From positions 1-53,506 of the forward strand of contig JANWYQ010000127.1 in assembly GCA_025055015.1 (NCBI GenBank): 53,506 bases of DNA, written 5' to 3'. The DNA comes from Caldilineales bacterium (lineage in GTDB: Bacteria; Chloroflexota; Anaerolineae; JAAEKA01). Both the position numbers and the translations under genes were made by a program. Under the pieces are notes generated by a model. It did no database searches, was not told where the DNA came from, and was given only the letters and a program-made list of their open reading frames with translations. Below are positions 1 to 8,601 of the stretch, one piece after another. Positions within the stretch are counted from its first letter, which is position 1. The number at the start of each line of letters is the position of its first letter.

Positions 1-1
1 C

Positions 2-247
2 CACAACGACGAGATGATCCTGGGTGCGATCGAGGCGGCGGAGGCTGCCGGCCGCACGGGGATCGTGTTCGTGGGGTTCGACGCCATTGACGATGCGGTG
101 AACGCGGTGAAGGCCGGCAAGCTGGCCGCCACCGTGGCTCAACAGCCCGCCGAGATGGGCCGCCTGGGCGTGGAGTTCGCCGTGCGCCACCTGAACGGCG
201 AGAAGGTGCCCGAGTACGTGCCCGTGGACTTGGCCCTGGTGAAGTAG
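2..247 (+). CDS. Sugar ABC transporter substrate-binding protein, C-terminal part (RbsB-like)
   Basis: The gene enters from the left edge; only the last 81 codons are present and the frame is open from base 2. The visible start HNDEMILGAIEAAEAAGR matches the hinge/C-lobe of periplasmic binding protein family 2B (ribose, galactose or xylose binding), and VGFDAIDDAVNAVKAGKLAATVAQQP is its usual last ligand-contact segment with the conserved Gln. These proteins capture sugar outside the membrane and deliver it to the permease. The ATPase and permease genes follow on the same strand, so this is the binding component of that importer. The sugar cannot be told from this fragment. Confidence 0.9.
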   Translation, partial: HNDEMILGAIEAAEAAGRTGIVFVGFDAIDDAVNAVKAGKLAATVAQQPAEMGRLGVEFAVRHLNGEKVPEYVPVDLALVK

Positions 248-327
248 CGCGTCCCTTGGCGGCGCGCCCTGAGGAGGGCCCCCACGGCCCTCTGGGCGCC
301 GAGCCCTGGCGCAGAGCCTACTGGCTA

Positions 328-368
328 CCCTGCTCCCCCGGCGCCCCCCACCGCCCGGGGGAGCAGGG
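328..368 (+). promoter_or_regulatory. Intercistronic hairpin between binding-protein and ATPase genes
   Basis: A perfect 14-bp inverted repeat (328-341 and 355-368, arms CCCTGCTCCCCCGG / CCGGGGGAGCAGGG) with a 13-nt loop lies between the binding-protein stop and the ATPase start. No T run follows, so it does not look like a simple intrinsic terminator. Stem-loops at this place in binding-protein operons are known to stabilise the upstream message and reduce downstream expression. That role is inferred here. Confidence 0.6.
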
Positions 369-393
369 CCCTGTCCCGTCTCGTTCCCTCCCC

Positions 394-1938
394 ATGCCCA
401 CCGACGTTCCGCTGCTCAGGATGCAAGGCATCTCCAAGGCCTTCCCCGGGGTCCAGGCCCTCCAGGGCGTGGACTTCGAGGTCGCGCCCGGCGAGATCCA
501 CGCGCTGGTGGGGGAGAACGGCGCGGGCAAGAGCACCCTGATGAAGATCCTCACCGGCGCCCTGCGGCCCGACAGCGGCCAGATCTTCCTGCGCGGGCGG
601 CCGGTGGAGATCCCCTCCCCGCGCGCGGCCCAGGCCCTGGGCATCAGCATGATCCACCAGGAGCTGTCGCTGATCCCCTACCTGACGGTGGGCCAGAACA
701 TCTTCCTAGGCCGGGAGCCGCGGCGAGGCCGCCTGGGGCTGGTGGACTGGCCGCGGCTGTACCGCCAGGCCCAGGCGCTGCTGGACCGCTTGAACGTGGG
801 GGTGGACGCCCGCGCCGAGGTGCGGGACCTGAGCATCGCCCAGCAGCAGATGGTGGAGGTGGCCAAGGCCCTGGCGCTGAGCGCCGAGGCGGGCCAGGGC
901 TTCGGCGCCACGCTGATCGCCATGGACGAGCCCACCTCGACCCTGACGGAGCGGGAGACCGAGGTCCTCTTCGACCTGATGCGCTCTCTGAAGGCGGCCG
1001 GCGTCTCGCTGATCTTCATCTCCCACCGTCTGGAGGAGATCTTCCGCATCGCCGACCGCCTGACGGTGCTGCGGGACGGCTGCTTGGTGGGGGTGCGCTC
1101 CGCGGCGGAGGTGGACGCGAACGACGTGGTGCGCATGATGGTGGGCCGGCAGCTCAGCGAGATGTACCCGCGCACCAACGCGGCGCGCGGCGGGGCGGCG
1201 CTGGAGGCGCGCAACCTGCACGACGGCCGCGAGCTGCACGGCGCCTCGCTGACGGTGCACAGCGGCGAGATCGTGGGCGTGGCCGGGCTGGTGGGCGCGG
1301 GCCGCACCGCGCTGGCCGAGACCCTGTTCGGCGTGCGCCGGGCCACCGTGGGCGAGGTGCTCCTGGCAGGGCAGCCCCTGCGCCTGCGGGGGCCGGGCGA
1401 CGCTATTCGCTGCGGCATGGGCTTCGTGCCGGAGGACCGCAAGGGGCAGGGCCTCTTCCTGAACATGGCGGTGCGGGAGAACATCGCCATCAGCTCCCTG
1501 AGGCGGCTGAGCCGCCTCGGCTTTCTGCGCTTTGCCGCCGCGGACCGCCTGGCGGGCGAGTTCGTGCGTCGGCTGGCCATCCGCACCCCCAGCCTGCGCC
1601 AGCGGGTGCGCAACCTTTCCGGCGGCAACCAGCAGAAGGTGATCATCGCGCGCTGGCTGGCCCTGAACCCCAAGGTGCTGATCCTGGACGAGCCCACGCG
1701 CGGGGTGGACGTGGGCGCCAAAGCGGAGATCCACGGCCTGATGAACCAGCTGGCGGCCCAGGGCGTCGCCGTGCTCATGATCTCGTCGGAGCTCCCGGAG
1801 GTGCTGGGCGTCAGCGACCGCATCCTGGTGATGCGCGCCGGGCGCATCGTGGCCGAGTTCAGTCGCGGGGAGGCCACCGAGGACGCCATCATGCGCGCGG
1901 CCACCGGCGCGGGCGGCAACGGAGGCGCTGCGCCATGA
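394..1938 (+). CDS. Sugar ABC transporter ATP-binding protein, tandem ATPase (RbsA/MglA/XylG type)
   Basis: A 514-residue protein with two ABC domains that powers the importer. The first domain has a canonical Walker A (GENGAGKST) and Walker B (IAMDEPTSTLT). The second has the degenerate P-loop GLVGAGRTAL usual in this family, with signature LSGGNQQKV and LILDEPTRGVD. The reading frame stays open back to a TTG at 256, but that stretch crosses the hairpin at 328-368 and has no family similarity. The ATG at 394 puts MPTDVPLLRMQGISKAFPGV at the normal N-terminus, so it is preferred. The stop overlaps the permease start (ATGA). Substrate unknown; ribose, galactose/glucose or xylose are the usual ones. 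Confidence 0.93.
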   Translation: MPTDVPLLRMQGISKAFPGVQALQGVDFEVAPGEIHALVGENGAGKSTLMKILTGALRPDSGQIFLRGRPVEIPSPRAAQALGISMIHQELSLIPYLTVGQNIFLGREPRRGRLGLVDWPRLYRQAQALLDRLNVGVDARAEVRDLSIAQQQMVEVAKALALSAEAGQGFGATLIAMDEPTSTLTERETEVLFDLMRSLKAAGVSLIFISHRLEEIFRIADRLTVLRDGCLVGVRSAAEVDANDVVRMMVGRQLSEMYPRTNAARGGAALEARNLHDGRELHGASLTVHSGEIVGVAGLVGAGRTALAETLFGVRRATVGEVLLAGQPLRLRGPGDAIRCGMGFVPEDRKGQGLFLNMAVRENIAISSLRRLSRLGFLRFAAADRLAGEFVRRLAIRTPSLRQRVRNLSGGNQQKVIIARWLALNPKVLILDEPTRGVDVGAKAEIHGLMNQLAAQGVAVLMISSELPEVLGVSDRILVMRAGRIVAEFSRGEATEDAIMRAATGAGGNGGAAP

Positions 1939-2921
1939 CCGCTCCCTCGGCCTCTGCTCCCCCTCGCGCGCCGGCGGCGGCCCGGCGCCGCGGCCTGGAG
2001 ACCCTGCGCCGCTACAGCGTGCTGCTGATCCTGCTGGGCATCGTGCTCTTCTTCGCGCTGAGCGCGCCCGGCTTCCTGCGCCCCTCCAACCTGCTGAACG
2101 TCGGCCTGCAGACCTCCATCATCGCCATCGTGGCCATCGGCATGACCTTCGTGATCCTCACCGGCGGCATTGACCTGTCGGTGGGCTCGGTGATGGCCTT
2201 GAGCGGCGCGCTGGCCGCGGGGCTGGCCACGCGGCAGGGGCTGCCCGCGGCGGCGGCCATCGCGGTGGCGTTGCTGGTCGGCGCGGCCGTCGGCGCGGCC
2301 AACGGCCTGATGGTAGTGCGCGGGGGCATTCCCCCGTTCGTGGCCACCCTGGCCACCCTCTCCATCGCGCGCGGGCTGACCCTGGTCTACACCGAGGGCA
2401 AGCCCATCGCGGGGCTGCCTCCCCTCTTCCTCTGGCTGGGCAACGGGCGGGTGCTGGGCATTCCCGTGCCCCTGCTGTTGATGGCGCTGGCCGGGATCGC
2501 GGCGTGGGTGGTGCTGCGGCAGACGCGCTTCGGGCTGCACGTTTACGCCACGGGCGGCAACGAGGAGACCGCGCGGCTGGCGGGCGTCTCCCCGCGGGCG
2601 GTCAAGCTGGCGGTGTACGTGCTGAGCGGGGTCACTGCGGCCGTGGGCGGCGTGCTGCTCACCGGCCGGCTGGCCTCGGCGCAGCCCAACGCAGCCACGG
2701 GCTGGGAGCTAGACGCCATCGCAGCGCCGGTGCTGGGGGGTGTGAGCCTCTTCGGCGGCGTGGGGGGCGTGGGCGGCACGGTGATCGGCGCGCTGATCAT
2801 CGGCGTGCTGTCCAACGGCCTCAACCTGATGCGGGTGTCGTCGTACTACCAGCTGATCATCAAGGGGGCCGTGTTTGTGCTGGCGGTGATGTTGGACCTG
2901 GCTACCCAGCGGCGGCGGTAG
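1935..2921 (+). CDS. Sugar ABC transporter permease (RbsC family)
   Basis: A 328-residue inner-membrane permease with about eight to ten hydrophobic segments. It carries the diagnostic RbsC-family stretch TGGIDLSVGSVMALSG (about residues 76-91), GGIPPFVATLATLSI and the EAA-like loop around NEETARLAGV, where the ATPase docks. The ATG overlaps the ATPase stop by four bases, so translation is probably coupled. With the upstream binding protein and double ATPase it completes one importer; no kinase, isomerase or regulator follows, so the sugar stays unassigned. The gene ends convergently with argH, 42 bp away. Confidence 0.93.
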   Translation: MTAPSASAPPRAPAAARRRGLETLRRYSVLLILLGIVLFFALSAPGFLRPSNLLNVGLQTSIIAIVAIGMTFVILTGGIDLSVGSVMALSGALAAGLATRQGLPAAAAIAVALLVGAAVGAANGLMVVRGGIPPFVATLATLSIARGLTLVYTEGKPIAGLPPLFLWLGNGRVLGIPVPLLLMALAGIAAWVVLRQTRFGLHVYATGGNEETARLAGVSPRAVKLAVYVLSGVTAAVGGVLLTGRLASAQPNAATGWELDAIAAPVLGGVSLFGGVGGVGGTVIGALIIGVLSNGLNLMRVSSYYQLIIKGAVFVLAVMLDLATQRRR

Positions 2922-2963
2922 GGACCGCTGCCTGGGTCCGCTCTTCTTGGAAGGCAACATCGT

Positions 2964-4376
2964 CTATTCGCTGCCCCATTCGCTGTCCGGCTTTCCTCTT
3001 GCGGCGCGGCGCAGCAGCGCGATCTGCGCCTGCACGGCCGCGCGGGCGGTGCCGCCGAACACGGCCCGCTGTTCCACCGAGCGCTGGAAGTCGAACACCT
3101 CGGCCACGTCCGGCCCGAAGAGGGGGCTGATGGCCTGCAGCTCGGCCAGGGGCAGCCCGGCCAGGCTCACGCCCAACGCCTCGCTGCGCTTCACGGCCCG
3201 GCCCACCAGCTCGTGGCTCTGGCGGAAGGGGACCCCGCGGCGCACCAGGTAGTCGGCCAGGTCGGTGGCCAACAGCTCGTCGGCCAGCGCGGCCGCCATG
3301 CGCTCCGGCCGGATGGCTAGGGTGGCCAACACGCCCGTGGCCACCGGCAGCGCCGCCTGCAGGGTGTCCACGCTGTCGAAGAGGGGCTCCTTGTCCTCCT
3401 GGAGGTCCTTGTTGTAGGCGGCGGGCAGGCCCTTGAGGGCCGTCAACAGGCTGACTAGGTTGCCCACCAGCCGGCCCGCCTTGCCCCGCAGCAGCTCCAG
3501 GGAGTCGGGGTTGCGCTTCTGCGGCATCAGGCTGCTGCCGGTGCTGAAGCGGTCCGCCACCCGCACGAAGCCGACCTCGCGCGCGCTCCACAGGATCAGG
3601 TCCTCGGCCCACTGGCTCAGGTGCACGCCCAGCAGCGCAGCCCAGCTCAGGAACTCCACGACGAAGTCCCGGTCGCGCACCGCGTCGATGCTGTTGGGGA
3701 TGGGGCCGTCGAACCCCAGGTCGGCGGCCAGCGCCTGCCGGTCCACGGGGAAGGGGTTGCCCGCCAGCGCGCCCGCGCCCAGGGGGCAGCGGTTGAGCCG
3801 CCGGCGCAGGTCGGCCAGGCGCTCCCGGTCCCGCTGCCAGGCCCAGGCGTGGCTCAGCAGCCAGTGGGACCAGCGGACCGGCTGGGCGGGCTGCAGGTGG
3901 GTGTAGCCGGGCATCAGCACGTCCAGCTCCGCCTCGGCCCGGTCCACGGCGGCCGCAATCAGGCCGGCCAGGGCGGCGTCCAGCTCGTCCACCCGACGGC
4001 GCAGCCAGCAGCGCAGGTCGGTGGCCACTTGGTCGTTGCGGCTGCGGCCGGTGTGCAACTTGCCGGCCACGGGCCCGATCAGCTCGGCCAGGCGCCGCTC
4101 CACCGCGGTGTGGATGTCCTCGTCGCCGGGGGCCAGGGCGAAGCGGCCGCTGCGCCACTCCTCGGCTACCTGGTCCAGGCCGGCCACCAGCGCGTCTCGC
4201 TCCTCCGGCGTCAGCAGGCCGGCGCGGGCCAACGCCCTGGCGTAGGCCTGGCTGCCCTCGATGTCCTCCAGCCACAGCCGTTGGTCGAAGGGGATGGAGT
4301 CGTTGAAGCGACGGAGCAGGGGGCTGGCCTCCTCGGCGAAGCGGCCGCCCCAGAGGGTGGGTGCAGAAGAGTTCAT
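2964..4376 (-). CDS. argH: Argininosuccinate lyase
   Basis: A 470-residue cytoplasmic enzyme that splits argininosuccinate into arginine and fumarate, the last step of arginine synthesis. It starts with LWGGRF, has the family core HTGRSRNDQVATDLR (catalytic loop) and the fumarase/aspartase superfamily signature GSSLMPQKRNPD. Length is normal. The ATG at 4376 is preceded by GAGGCG about ten bases upstream. No other arg gene is nearby, so it is not in an arginine operon here. The 5' side faces a repeat-filled 300-bp gap. Confidence 0.97.
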   Translation of the reverse strand: MNSSAPTLWGGRFAEEASPLLRRFNDSIPFDQRLWLEDIEGSQAYARALARAGLLTPEERDALVAGLDQVAEEWRSGRFALAPGDEDIHTAVERRLAELIGPVAGKLHTGRSRNDQVATDLRCWLRRRVDELDAALAGLIAAAVDRAEAELDVLMPGYTHLQPAQPVRWSHWLLSHAWAWQRDRERLADLRRRLNRCPLGAGALAGNPFPVDRQALAADLGFDGPIPNSIDAVRDRDFVVEFLSWAALLGVHLSQWAEDLILWSAREVGFVRVADRFSTGSSLMPQKRNPDSLELLRGKAGRLVGNLVSLLTALKGLPAAYNKDLQEDKEPLFDSVDTLQAALPVATGVLATLAIRPERMAAALADELLATDLADYLVRRGVPFRQSHELVGRAVKRSEALGVSLAGLPLAELQAISPLFGPDVAEVFDFQRSVEQRAVFGGTARAAVQAQIALLRRAARGKPDSEWGSE

Positions 4377-4401
4377 GTTGGGCGACGCCTCTGAGGGGGC
4401 G

Positions 4402-4645
4402 AATTGTCCTGAATATGGCCTCTGCCCTTCGTAGTGGCGACTTCAGTCGCTCTGCGGCGGTCGGCCGACTAAAGTCGTCACTACCAAGGTTCTCATCCGG
4501 GGCCGTGGCGCCCGCCGGGCATGAGCAATTGTCCTGAAAATGGCCTCTGCCCTTCGTGACTTCAGTCGCTCTGCGGCGGTCGGCCGACTAAAGTCGTCAC
4601 TACCGAGGTGTTCATCCGAGGCCGTGGCGCCCGCCGGGCATGAGC
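4402..4645. repeat. Two tandem copies of a palindromic repeat (family A)
   Basis: Copy 1 is 4402-4526 (125 bp) and copy 2 is 4527-4645 (119 bp). They are nearly identical apart from a 6-bp deletion in copy 2 and a few substitutions. Each starts AATTGTCCTGAA and holds an imperfect inverted repeat (TAGTGGCGACTTCAGTCG paired with CGACTAAAGTCGTCACTA) that would fold into a long hairpin. They fill most of the gap between argH and the M20 peptidase. They look like REP/MITE-type elements; no coding function is seen. Confidence 0.85.
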
Positions 4646-4682
4646 AATTCGCTCGGTGGCCGCACCGGCTGGGCGATCAGTT

Positions 4683-6068
4683 TCATTGGCCGGGCTGCTC
4701 GGCCAGCAGCGCGTAGTAGTGGATCAGACACTCGATGCCGCGGTAGAAGTTGGGTAGGTAGATGTGCTCGTTGGGCGCGTGGACGTTGTCGCCGGGCAGG
4801 CCGAAGCCGGTCAGGATCACCGGCGCACGCAGGAGGTCCTGGAAGTCGGCGATGATGGGCAGGGTGCCGCCCCCGCGCATGAAGGCGGGCGCTGCGCCGA
4901 AGGCCGCCTGCAGCGCCCGGGCCATGGCCTGCACTGCAGGCGCGCGGAAGTCAATCACCGACGGCCGGGCCAGGCCCAGGGTGTGCACCTGCACCGTCAC
5001 TGTGTCGGGCGCCAGGGAGCGCACGTAGCGGCTGAAGAGCTCGGCGATCTCGGCGGGGTCCTGGTCCGGCACCAGGCGCATGCTCACCTTGGCCGCGGCG
5101 CGCGCCGGCAGCACCGTCTTCTTGCCGGGGCCGGTGAAGCCGCCGGGGATGCCGTGGATGTCCAGCGTCGGCCGCAAGGTGCCCCGCTCGCCCCAGGTGA
5201 AGCCTTCCTCGCCGGCCGGCTTGGGCACCCCGGTGAGCCGGCGGATGTCGTCCTCGGTCAGAGGGATGCGGGCCAGCAGCGCCCGCTCCTCCTCGTCCAC
5301 CGGCCGCACCCGGTCGTAGAAGCCGGGGATCAGCACCCGGCGGGTGCGGCCGTCCTGGAGCTGGGCCAGGATGCGCACCAACACGTTGAAGGGGTTGTCC
5401 ACCAGGCCGCCGAAGGTGCCGGAGTGGAGGTCGCCGGCCGGGCCCTGCACCTCGATCTCCATGTAGGCCATGCCGCGCGTGCCGTGGTTGATCAGCGGCG
5501 TCTGCGGGTTGAGCATTCCGGAGTCGCAGATCAGCACTGCGTCGCAGGCCAGGCGCTCCCGGCGCTCCGCCACCCACGCCGCCAGGTTGGGGCTGGAGAT
5601 CTCCTCCTCCCCCTCGACCACCAGCTTCAGGTTGACGGGCAGGCGGCCGGCGGCGGCCAGGTAGCTCTCGGCCGCGGCCAGCACCGCCATCACCTGGCCC
5701 TTGTCGTCCGAAGCCCCGCGGGCGTAGAGCTCCTCCCCGCGCACCGTGGGCTCGAAGGGGGGCGAGGTCCACAGCTCCACGGGGTCCACCGGCTGCACGT
5801 CGTAGTGGCCGTAGACCAGCAGGGTCGGCGCGGTGGGACCGGCGCCCAGCCACTGGCCGTAGACCACGGGGTGGCCGGCGGTGGGGCTGATCTCCACCGC
5901 CTCCAGGCCGATGCGGCGCATGGCGTCGGCCACCCACTGGGCGGCGGCGTGCATGTCGGCGGCGGCCTCGGGCAGGGTGCTGACGCTGGGGATGCGCAGG
6001 AAGTCGCCCAGGGCCTCCAGGTGCGCCTGGGCGTGTTCGCGGGCGTAGGAAAGGGCAAGGTCTCGCAT
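4683..6068 (-). CDS. M20-family metallopeptidase (dipeptidase)
   Basis: A 461-residue cytoplasmic zinc peptidase of the M20 CNDP/ArgE-like group that probably cleaves dipeptides. Visible metal-site motifs are LVYGHYDVQP (His88), GASDDKGQ (bridging Asp near 121), VEGEEEISSP (general-base and ligand Glu, about 152-156), CDSG (Asp182) and a C-terminal VHAPNEH. The middle holds the usual lid/dimerisation domain. The frame is open further upstream but that part is low-complexity. The ATG at 6068 has GGAGG nine bases upstream and begins MRDLALSYAREHAQ, as in relatives. It is followed 52 bp upstream by the sulfurtransferase gene on the same strand. Exact substrate unknown. Confidence 0.92.
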   Translation of the reverse strand: MRDLALSYAREHAQAHLEALGDFLRIPSVSTLPEAAADMHAAAQWVADAMRRIGLEAVEISPTAGHPVVYGQWLGAGPTAPTLLVYGHYDVQPVDPVELWTSPPFEPTVRGEELYARGASDDKGQVMAVLAAAESYLAAAGRLPVNLKLVVEGEEEISSPNLAAWVAERRERLACDAVLICDSGMLNPQTPLINHGTRGMAYMEIEVQGPAGDLHSGTFGGLVDNPFNVLVRILAQLQDGRTRRVLIPGFYDRVRPVDEEERALLARIPLTEDDIRRLTGVPKPAGEEGFTWGERGTLRPTLDIHGIPGGFTGPGKKTVLPARAAAKVSMRLVPDQDPAEIAELFSRYVRSLAPDTVTVQVHTLGLARPSVIDFRAPAVQAMARALQAAFGAAPAFMRGGGTLPIIADFQDLLRAPVILTGFGLPGDNVHAPNEHIYLPNFYRGIECLIHYYALLAEQPGQ

Positions 6069-6120
6069 GGAAACAGCCTCCGAGGATGGTGTGTTGCTCA
6101 ACCTCTGGGGTGGAGGGGCC

Positions 6121-6972
6121 TCACTCAGGGCCGACCGCCACCGGCCGCGCCGGGTCGGCGATCCACTCGCTCCACGAGCCGGGGTAGAGCCGGCCCTCCC
6201 CCAGCCCGGCGTGGAGCATGGCCAGCAGGTTGTGGGCAGCGGTGACGCCGGAGCCGCAGTAGCAGATGGCACGGTCGGCCGCGACGTCGCCCAGCAGGGC
6301 CTGATAGCGCAGGCGCAGGCTCTCCACGTCGCGGAAGCGGCCGTCCGGCGTCAGGTTGTCCGCGTAGGGCGCGGACCGCGCGCCAGGGATGTGGCCGGCC
6401 ACGGGGTCAATGGTCTCGTTCTCCCCGCGGAAGCGGTCGGCCCCGCGCGCGTCTAGCACGCGCCAGGCCGGGTTGCCGCGGCGGGCGTCCACCTCGGCCG
6501 CGGTGACCGCCAGCTCCGGCCGCAGCCGAGGCGTCAAGCGGGCCGGCGGCCGCGCCTCGGCGCCAGACCGCGTGGGCAGGCCCGCGGCCAGCCAGGCCTG
6601 CCAGCCGCCGTCCAGCACCGCCGCCGCCTCGTGGCCGATCCAGCGCAGCATCCACCACAGCCGCGCGGCGAACGCACCCCCGGCGTCGTCGTAGGCCACC
6701 ACCTGGGTGGCATCGCCGACGCCCCAGCGCTCCAGGCGGGCGACGAAGTGGGCGGGGTCGGGCAGGGGATGTCGGCCGGTGCGGCCCGGAACCACCGGCC
6801 CGGAGAGGTCCTCGTCCAGGTGGGCGTAGACCGCGCCGGGGATGTGGCCGGCCAGGTAGGCCTGGCGGCCGCGCTCGGTGTCCTGCAGCGAGAAGCGGCA
6901 GTCCACCACGGCCCAGGCGGGGTCGTCCAGGTGGGCTGCCAGCTGCTCCGGGGAGACGAGGGTGGTGTGCAT
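6121..6972 (-). CDS. sseA: Sulfurtransferase, 3-mercaptopyruvate/thiosulfate type (tandem rhodanese)
   Basis: A 283-residue protein with two rhodanese domains. The N-terminal one (about 1-135) lacks the active cysteine and has VVDCRFSL, GHIPGAVYAHLD and YDDAGGAFAARLWW. The C-terminal one (about 155-283) carries the catalytic loop CGSGVTA with Cys239. That loop sequence is typical of 3-mercaptopyruvate sulfurtransferases rather than thiosulfate ones (CRKGVT). It would move sulfane sulfur to cyanide or thiols in the cytoplasm. It lies on the same strand just upstream of the M20 gene and may share its transcript. Confidence 0.93.
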   Translation of the reverse strand: MHTTLVSPEQLAAHLDDPAWAVVDCRFSLQDTERGRQAYLAGHIPGAVYAHLDEDLSGPVVPGRTGRHPLPDPAHFVARLERWGVGDATQVVAYDDAGGAFAARLWWMLRWIGHEAAAVLDGGWQAWLAAGLPTRSGAEARPPARLTPRLRPELAVTAAEVDARRGNPAWRVLDARGADRFRGENETIDPVAGHIPGARSAPYADNLTPDGRFRDVESLRLRYQALLGDVAADRAICYCGSGVTAAHNLLAMLHAGLGEGRLYPGSWSEWIADPARPVAVGPE

Positions 6973-7185
6973 GGTCAGGTGAGGCCGGAGGAGAGCGGTG
7001 GCCGGGATAAGGCGGCGAGCGCTCAGACGGCCTCGCTTACGCTCGCTGACGGTGGAAAACGGCGGTCGGCCGTGGCGACCACCGACATTGTACCGGCCTT
7101 TGGGGTGTCGCGCAACTCCGCTCCATCGGCCGCCAACCCGCCAACCCTACGCCGTGTTCGAGGGCCGGGACGGAGTGGCCCTCCT

Positions 7186-7214
7186 TTGACGGCAGCGACT
7201 CCCGATGCTATACT
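7186..7214 (+). promoter_or_regulatory. Sigma70-type promoter for the Lys/Pro-rich protein gene
   Basis: TTGACG (7186-7191), a 17-bp spacer and TATACT (7209-7214). This is close to consensus and the best promoter in the window. Transcription would start near 7221, giving a leader of about 100 nt before the ATG at 7322. This argues against in-frame starts upstream of about 7220. The remaining 6973-7185 stretch holds no gene that I can see. Confidence 0.75.
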
Positions 7215-7321
7215 GGCGCGGTCGGCGGACGGGCCTGGGCTTCGGCCTGTCTACCTCGAGCCCTTCTACCCGGCGGCGTCGCTGCCCTAGCGCTGCGGAA
7301 ACCCAGAAAGGACCCCTTGAG

Positions 7322-8068
7322 ATGACCGCTCCTCTGGACGAGCGACGGCCCTCCCCGGCCCAAGAGGAAAGCCAAGAGACCCTTGTCGCCGAGCTCACCG
7401 CCCGGCTGGGCCTAACGCCGGAGCAGGCGCAGGCCGCCTGGGCGCTGGTGAACGAGCGCCTGCCGGCGCTGGAGGAGCCGGCCGTCGGCCAGCGCCTCGA
7501 CGCCGCGGCGCTGACGACGCTGCTGGGCGGCAAGCAGAGCGTGGGCGACGTGGTGCGCGAGGAGATCAAGGAGGAGATCGCCAAGGCCGTGGCCAAGAAG
7601 CTGGGCATGGACCCGGCGCAGGCCGCGACGGTGGTGGACAGCGTCCTGGAGATGCTGAACAAGCCGAAGCGCAAGCGCCCACGGCCGAAGCCGGCTGCCT
7701 CGAGCGCCAAGCCCAAGCCCAAGCCCGCCGGCTCCTCGGCCAAGCCCAAGCCTAAGCCTGCGGGCTCCTCCGCCAAGCCCAAGCCATCGTCCGGCAGCGC
7801 AGCCGCCAAGCCTAAGCCCAAGCCCGCCGGCTCCTCGGCCAAGCCCAAGCCTACGTCCAGCGGCGGCGCGGCCAAACCCAAGCCTTCCGGTTCGTCGGCC
7901 AAGCCCAAGCCCGCCGGTTCCTCCGCCAAGCCCAAGCCGGCGTCCAGCGGCGGCGCAGCCAAGCCCAAGCCTGCGTCCAGCGGCAGCGCGGCCAGGCCCG
8001 CCGGCTCGTCGGCCAAGCCAAAGCCCAAGCCGGCTACCCGGCTCGACCAGCCCGAGGCCGAGGAGTGA
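7322..8068 (+). CDS. Protein with small helical N-terminal domain and Lys-Pro-Lys-rich tail
   Basis: 248 residues, function not recognised. Residues 1-115 are charged and helical, with LTARLGLTPEQAQAAWALV and VVREEIKEEIAKAVAKKLGM, and resemble small DUF-type helical bundles only vaguely. From about 118 to 245 the protein is almost only Lys, Pro, Ser, Ala and Gly: more than fifteen KPKP/AGSSAKPKP units. Such tails are basic, disordered and histone H1-like, so binding to nucleic acid or the cell envelope is possible. The ATG at 7322 follows AAAGGA and lies downstream of the promoter at 7186-7214. The tandem DNA repeats would allow copy-number changes in the tail. It stands alone, with no operon partner. 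Confidence 0.8.
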   Translation: MTAPLDERRPSPAQEESQETLVAELTARLGLTPEQAQAAWALVNERLPALEEPAVGQRLDAAALTTLLGGKQSVGDVVREEIKEEIAKAVAKKLGMDPAQAATVVDSVLEMLNKPKRKRPRPKPAASSAKPKPKPAGSSAKPKPKPAGSSAKPKPSSGSAAAKPKPKPAGSSAKPKPTSSGGAAKPKPSGSSAKPKPAGSSAKPKPASSGGAAKPKPASSGSAARPAGSSAKPKPKPATRLDQPEAEE

Positions 8069-8184
8069 GCTGGTTGGGCTCCTGTCGTAATACGTTGGGT
8101 TTTGGCCACGAACTGCGCGAATTGAACGAATTCTTTGTTCACTCCAATCGGTGCCGGAGACCGCCGGGGGATGAAGTCTCCCGG

Positions 8185-8258
8185 CTACCGAACGGCGCCC
8201 CGTCATCGGGGCTTGATCGTGCGTCGTAAAGCCGGGTTGACCCGGCGCCGTTTTGTAG
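8185..8258. repeat. MITE-like inverted repeat with nested hairpin
   Basis: Outer arms at 8185-8199 and 8244-8258 pair at 13 of 15 positions (CTACCGAACGGCGCC / GGCGCCGTTTTGTAG). Inside is a second stem, GCCGGG-TTGA-CCCGGC at 8231-8246. No gene is seen between 8069 and about 8260. It looks like a decayed palindromic element. Confidence 0.6.
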
Positions 8259-8289
8259 TCTGGTTGAACTATTACCGGGCGGGCTGCGC

Positions 8290-8523
8290 GTGTTCGGCGA
8301 CCGCCGCGGGGAGGCGGTGGCCCTGGCCGGCCTGGGGGATGTGGCCCTGGCCGTCGGCGACCACGCCGAGGCGCGTGAGCACCTGCGGCAGGCGCTGGCG
8401 CTGGCCCAGGGGGCGGGGGACCGCAAGCTGACGCTGGAGGTCTGCGCAGCCGCGGCCGAGCTGCTGGGACGGCAAGGGCAGGCTGCGGCCGCCGGCCGGG
8501 TGCTCCGCTTCGCCGACGAGTAG
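8290..8523 (+). pseudogene. Truncated TPR-repeat protein remnant
   Basis: The frame encodes one and a half tetratricopeptide repeats (GLGDVALAVGDHAEAREHLRQAL, then a second helix pair ending VLRFADE). These usually form the C-terminal end of large ATPase-TPR regulators. There is no N-terminal domain, no Shine-Dalgarno and no convincing start. The open frame continues a little upstream (the GTG at 8290 is arbitrary) into the inverted repeat at 8185-8258. The stop TAG is the first three bases of the palindromic repeat at 8521. I read it as the leftover end of a deleted gene. A functional short protein is unlikely. Confidence 0.65.
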
Positions 8524-8547
8524 CGCAACTCCGCAGGAGTTGCGCTA
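8521..8547. repeat. Palindromic repeat, family B, copy 1
   Basis: Perfect 12-bp arms (TAGCGCAACTCC and GGAGTTGCGCTA) around a 3-nt loop GCA. The same core recurs at 8729-8751 and, as a variant, at 16144-16172. It supplies the stop codon of the TPR remnant. Confidence 0.85.
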
Positions 8548-8601
8548 CAACAGTAAGTACGACGCAGCGCATTGCCGCATAGGTAAGGCCGTTCAGCGCC
8601 G

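Noticed and set aside
328..368. Intrinsic terminator between the binding-protein and ATPase genes
   Set aside because: The stem is strong but no T run follows; an attenuator or stabiliser is the better reading.
256..393. N-terminal extension of the ABC ATPase from a TTG at 256
   Set aside because: It translates an intercistronic hairpin, lacks a ribosome site and has no family similarity; the ATG at 394 fits.
678..2540. Long open frame on the minus strand opposite the ABC ATPase and permease genes
   Set aside because: It is the usual mirror of a GC-rich gene. The protein is Arg/Ser/His-rich with no motif, and the plus-strand genes have full family signatures.
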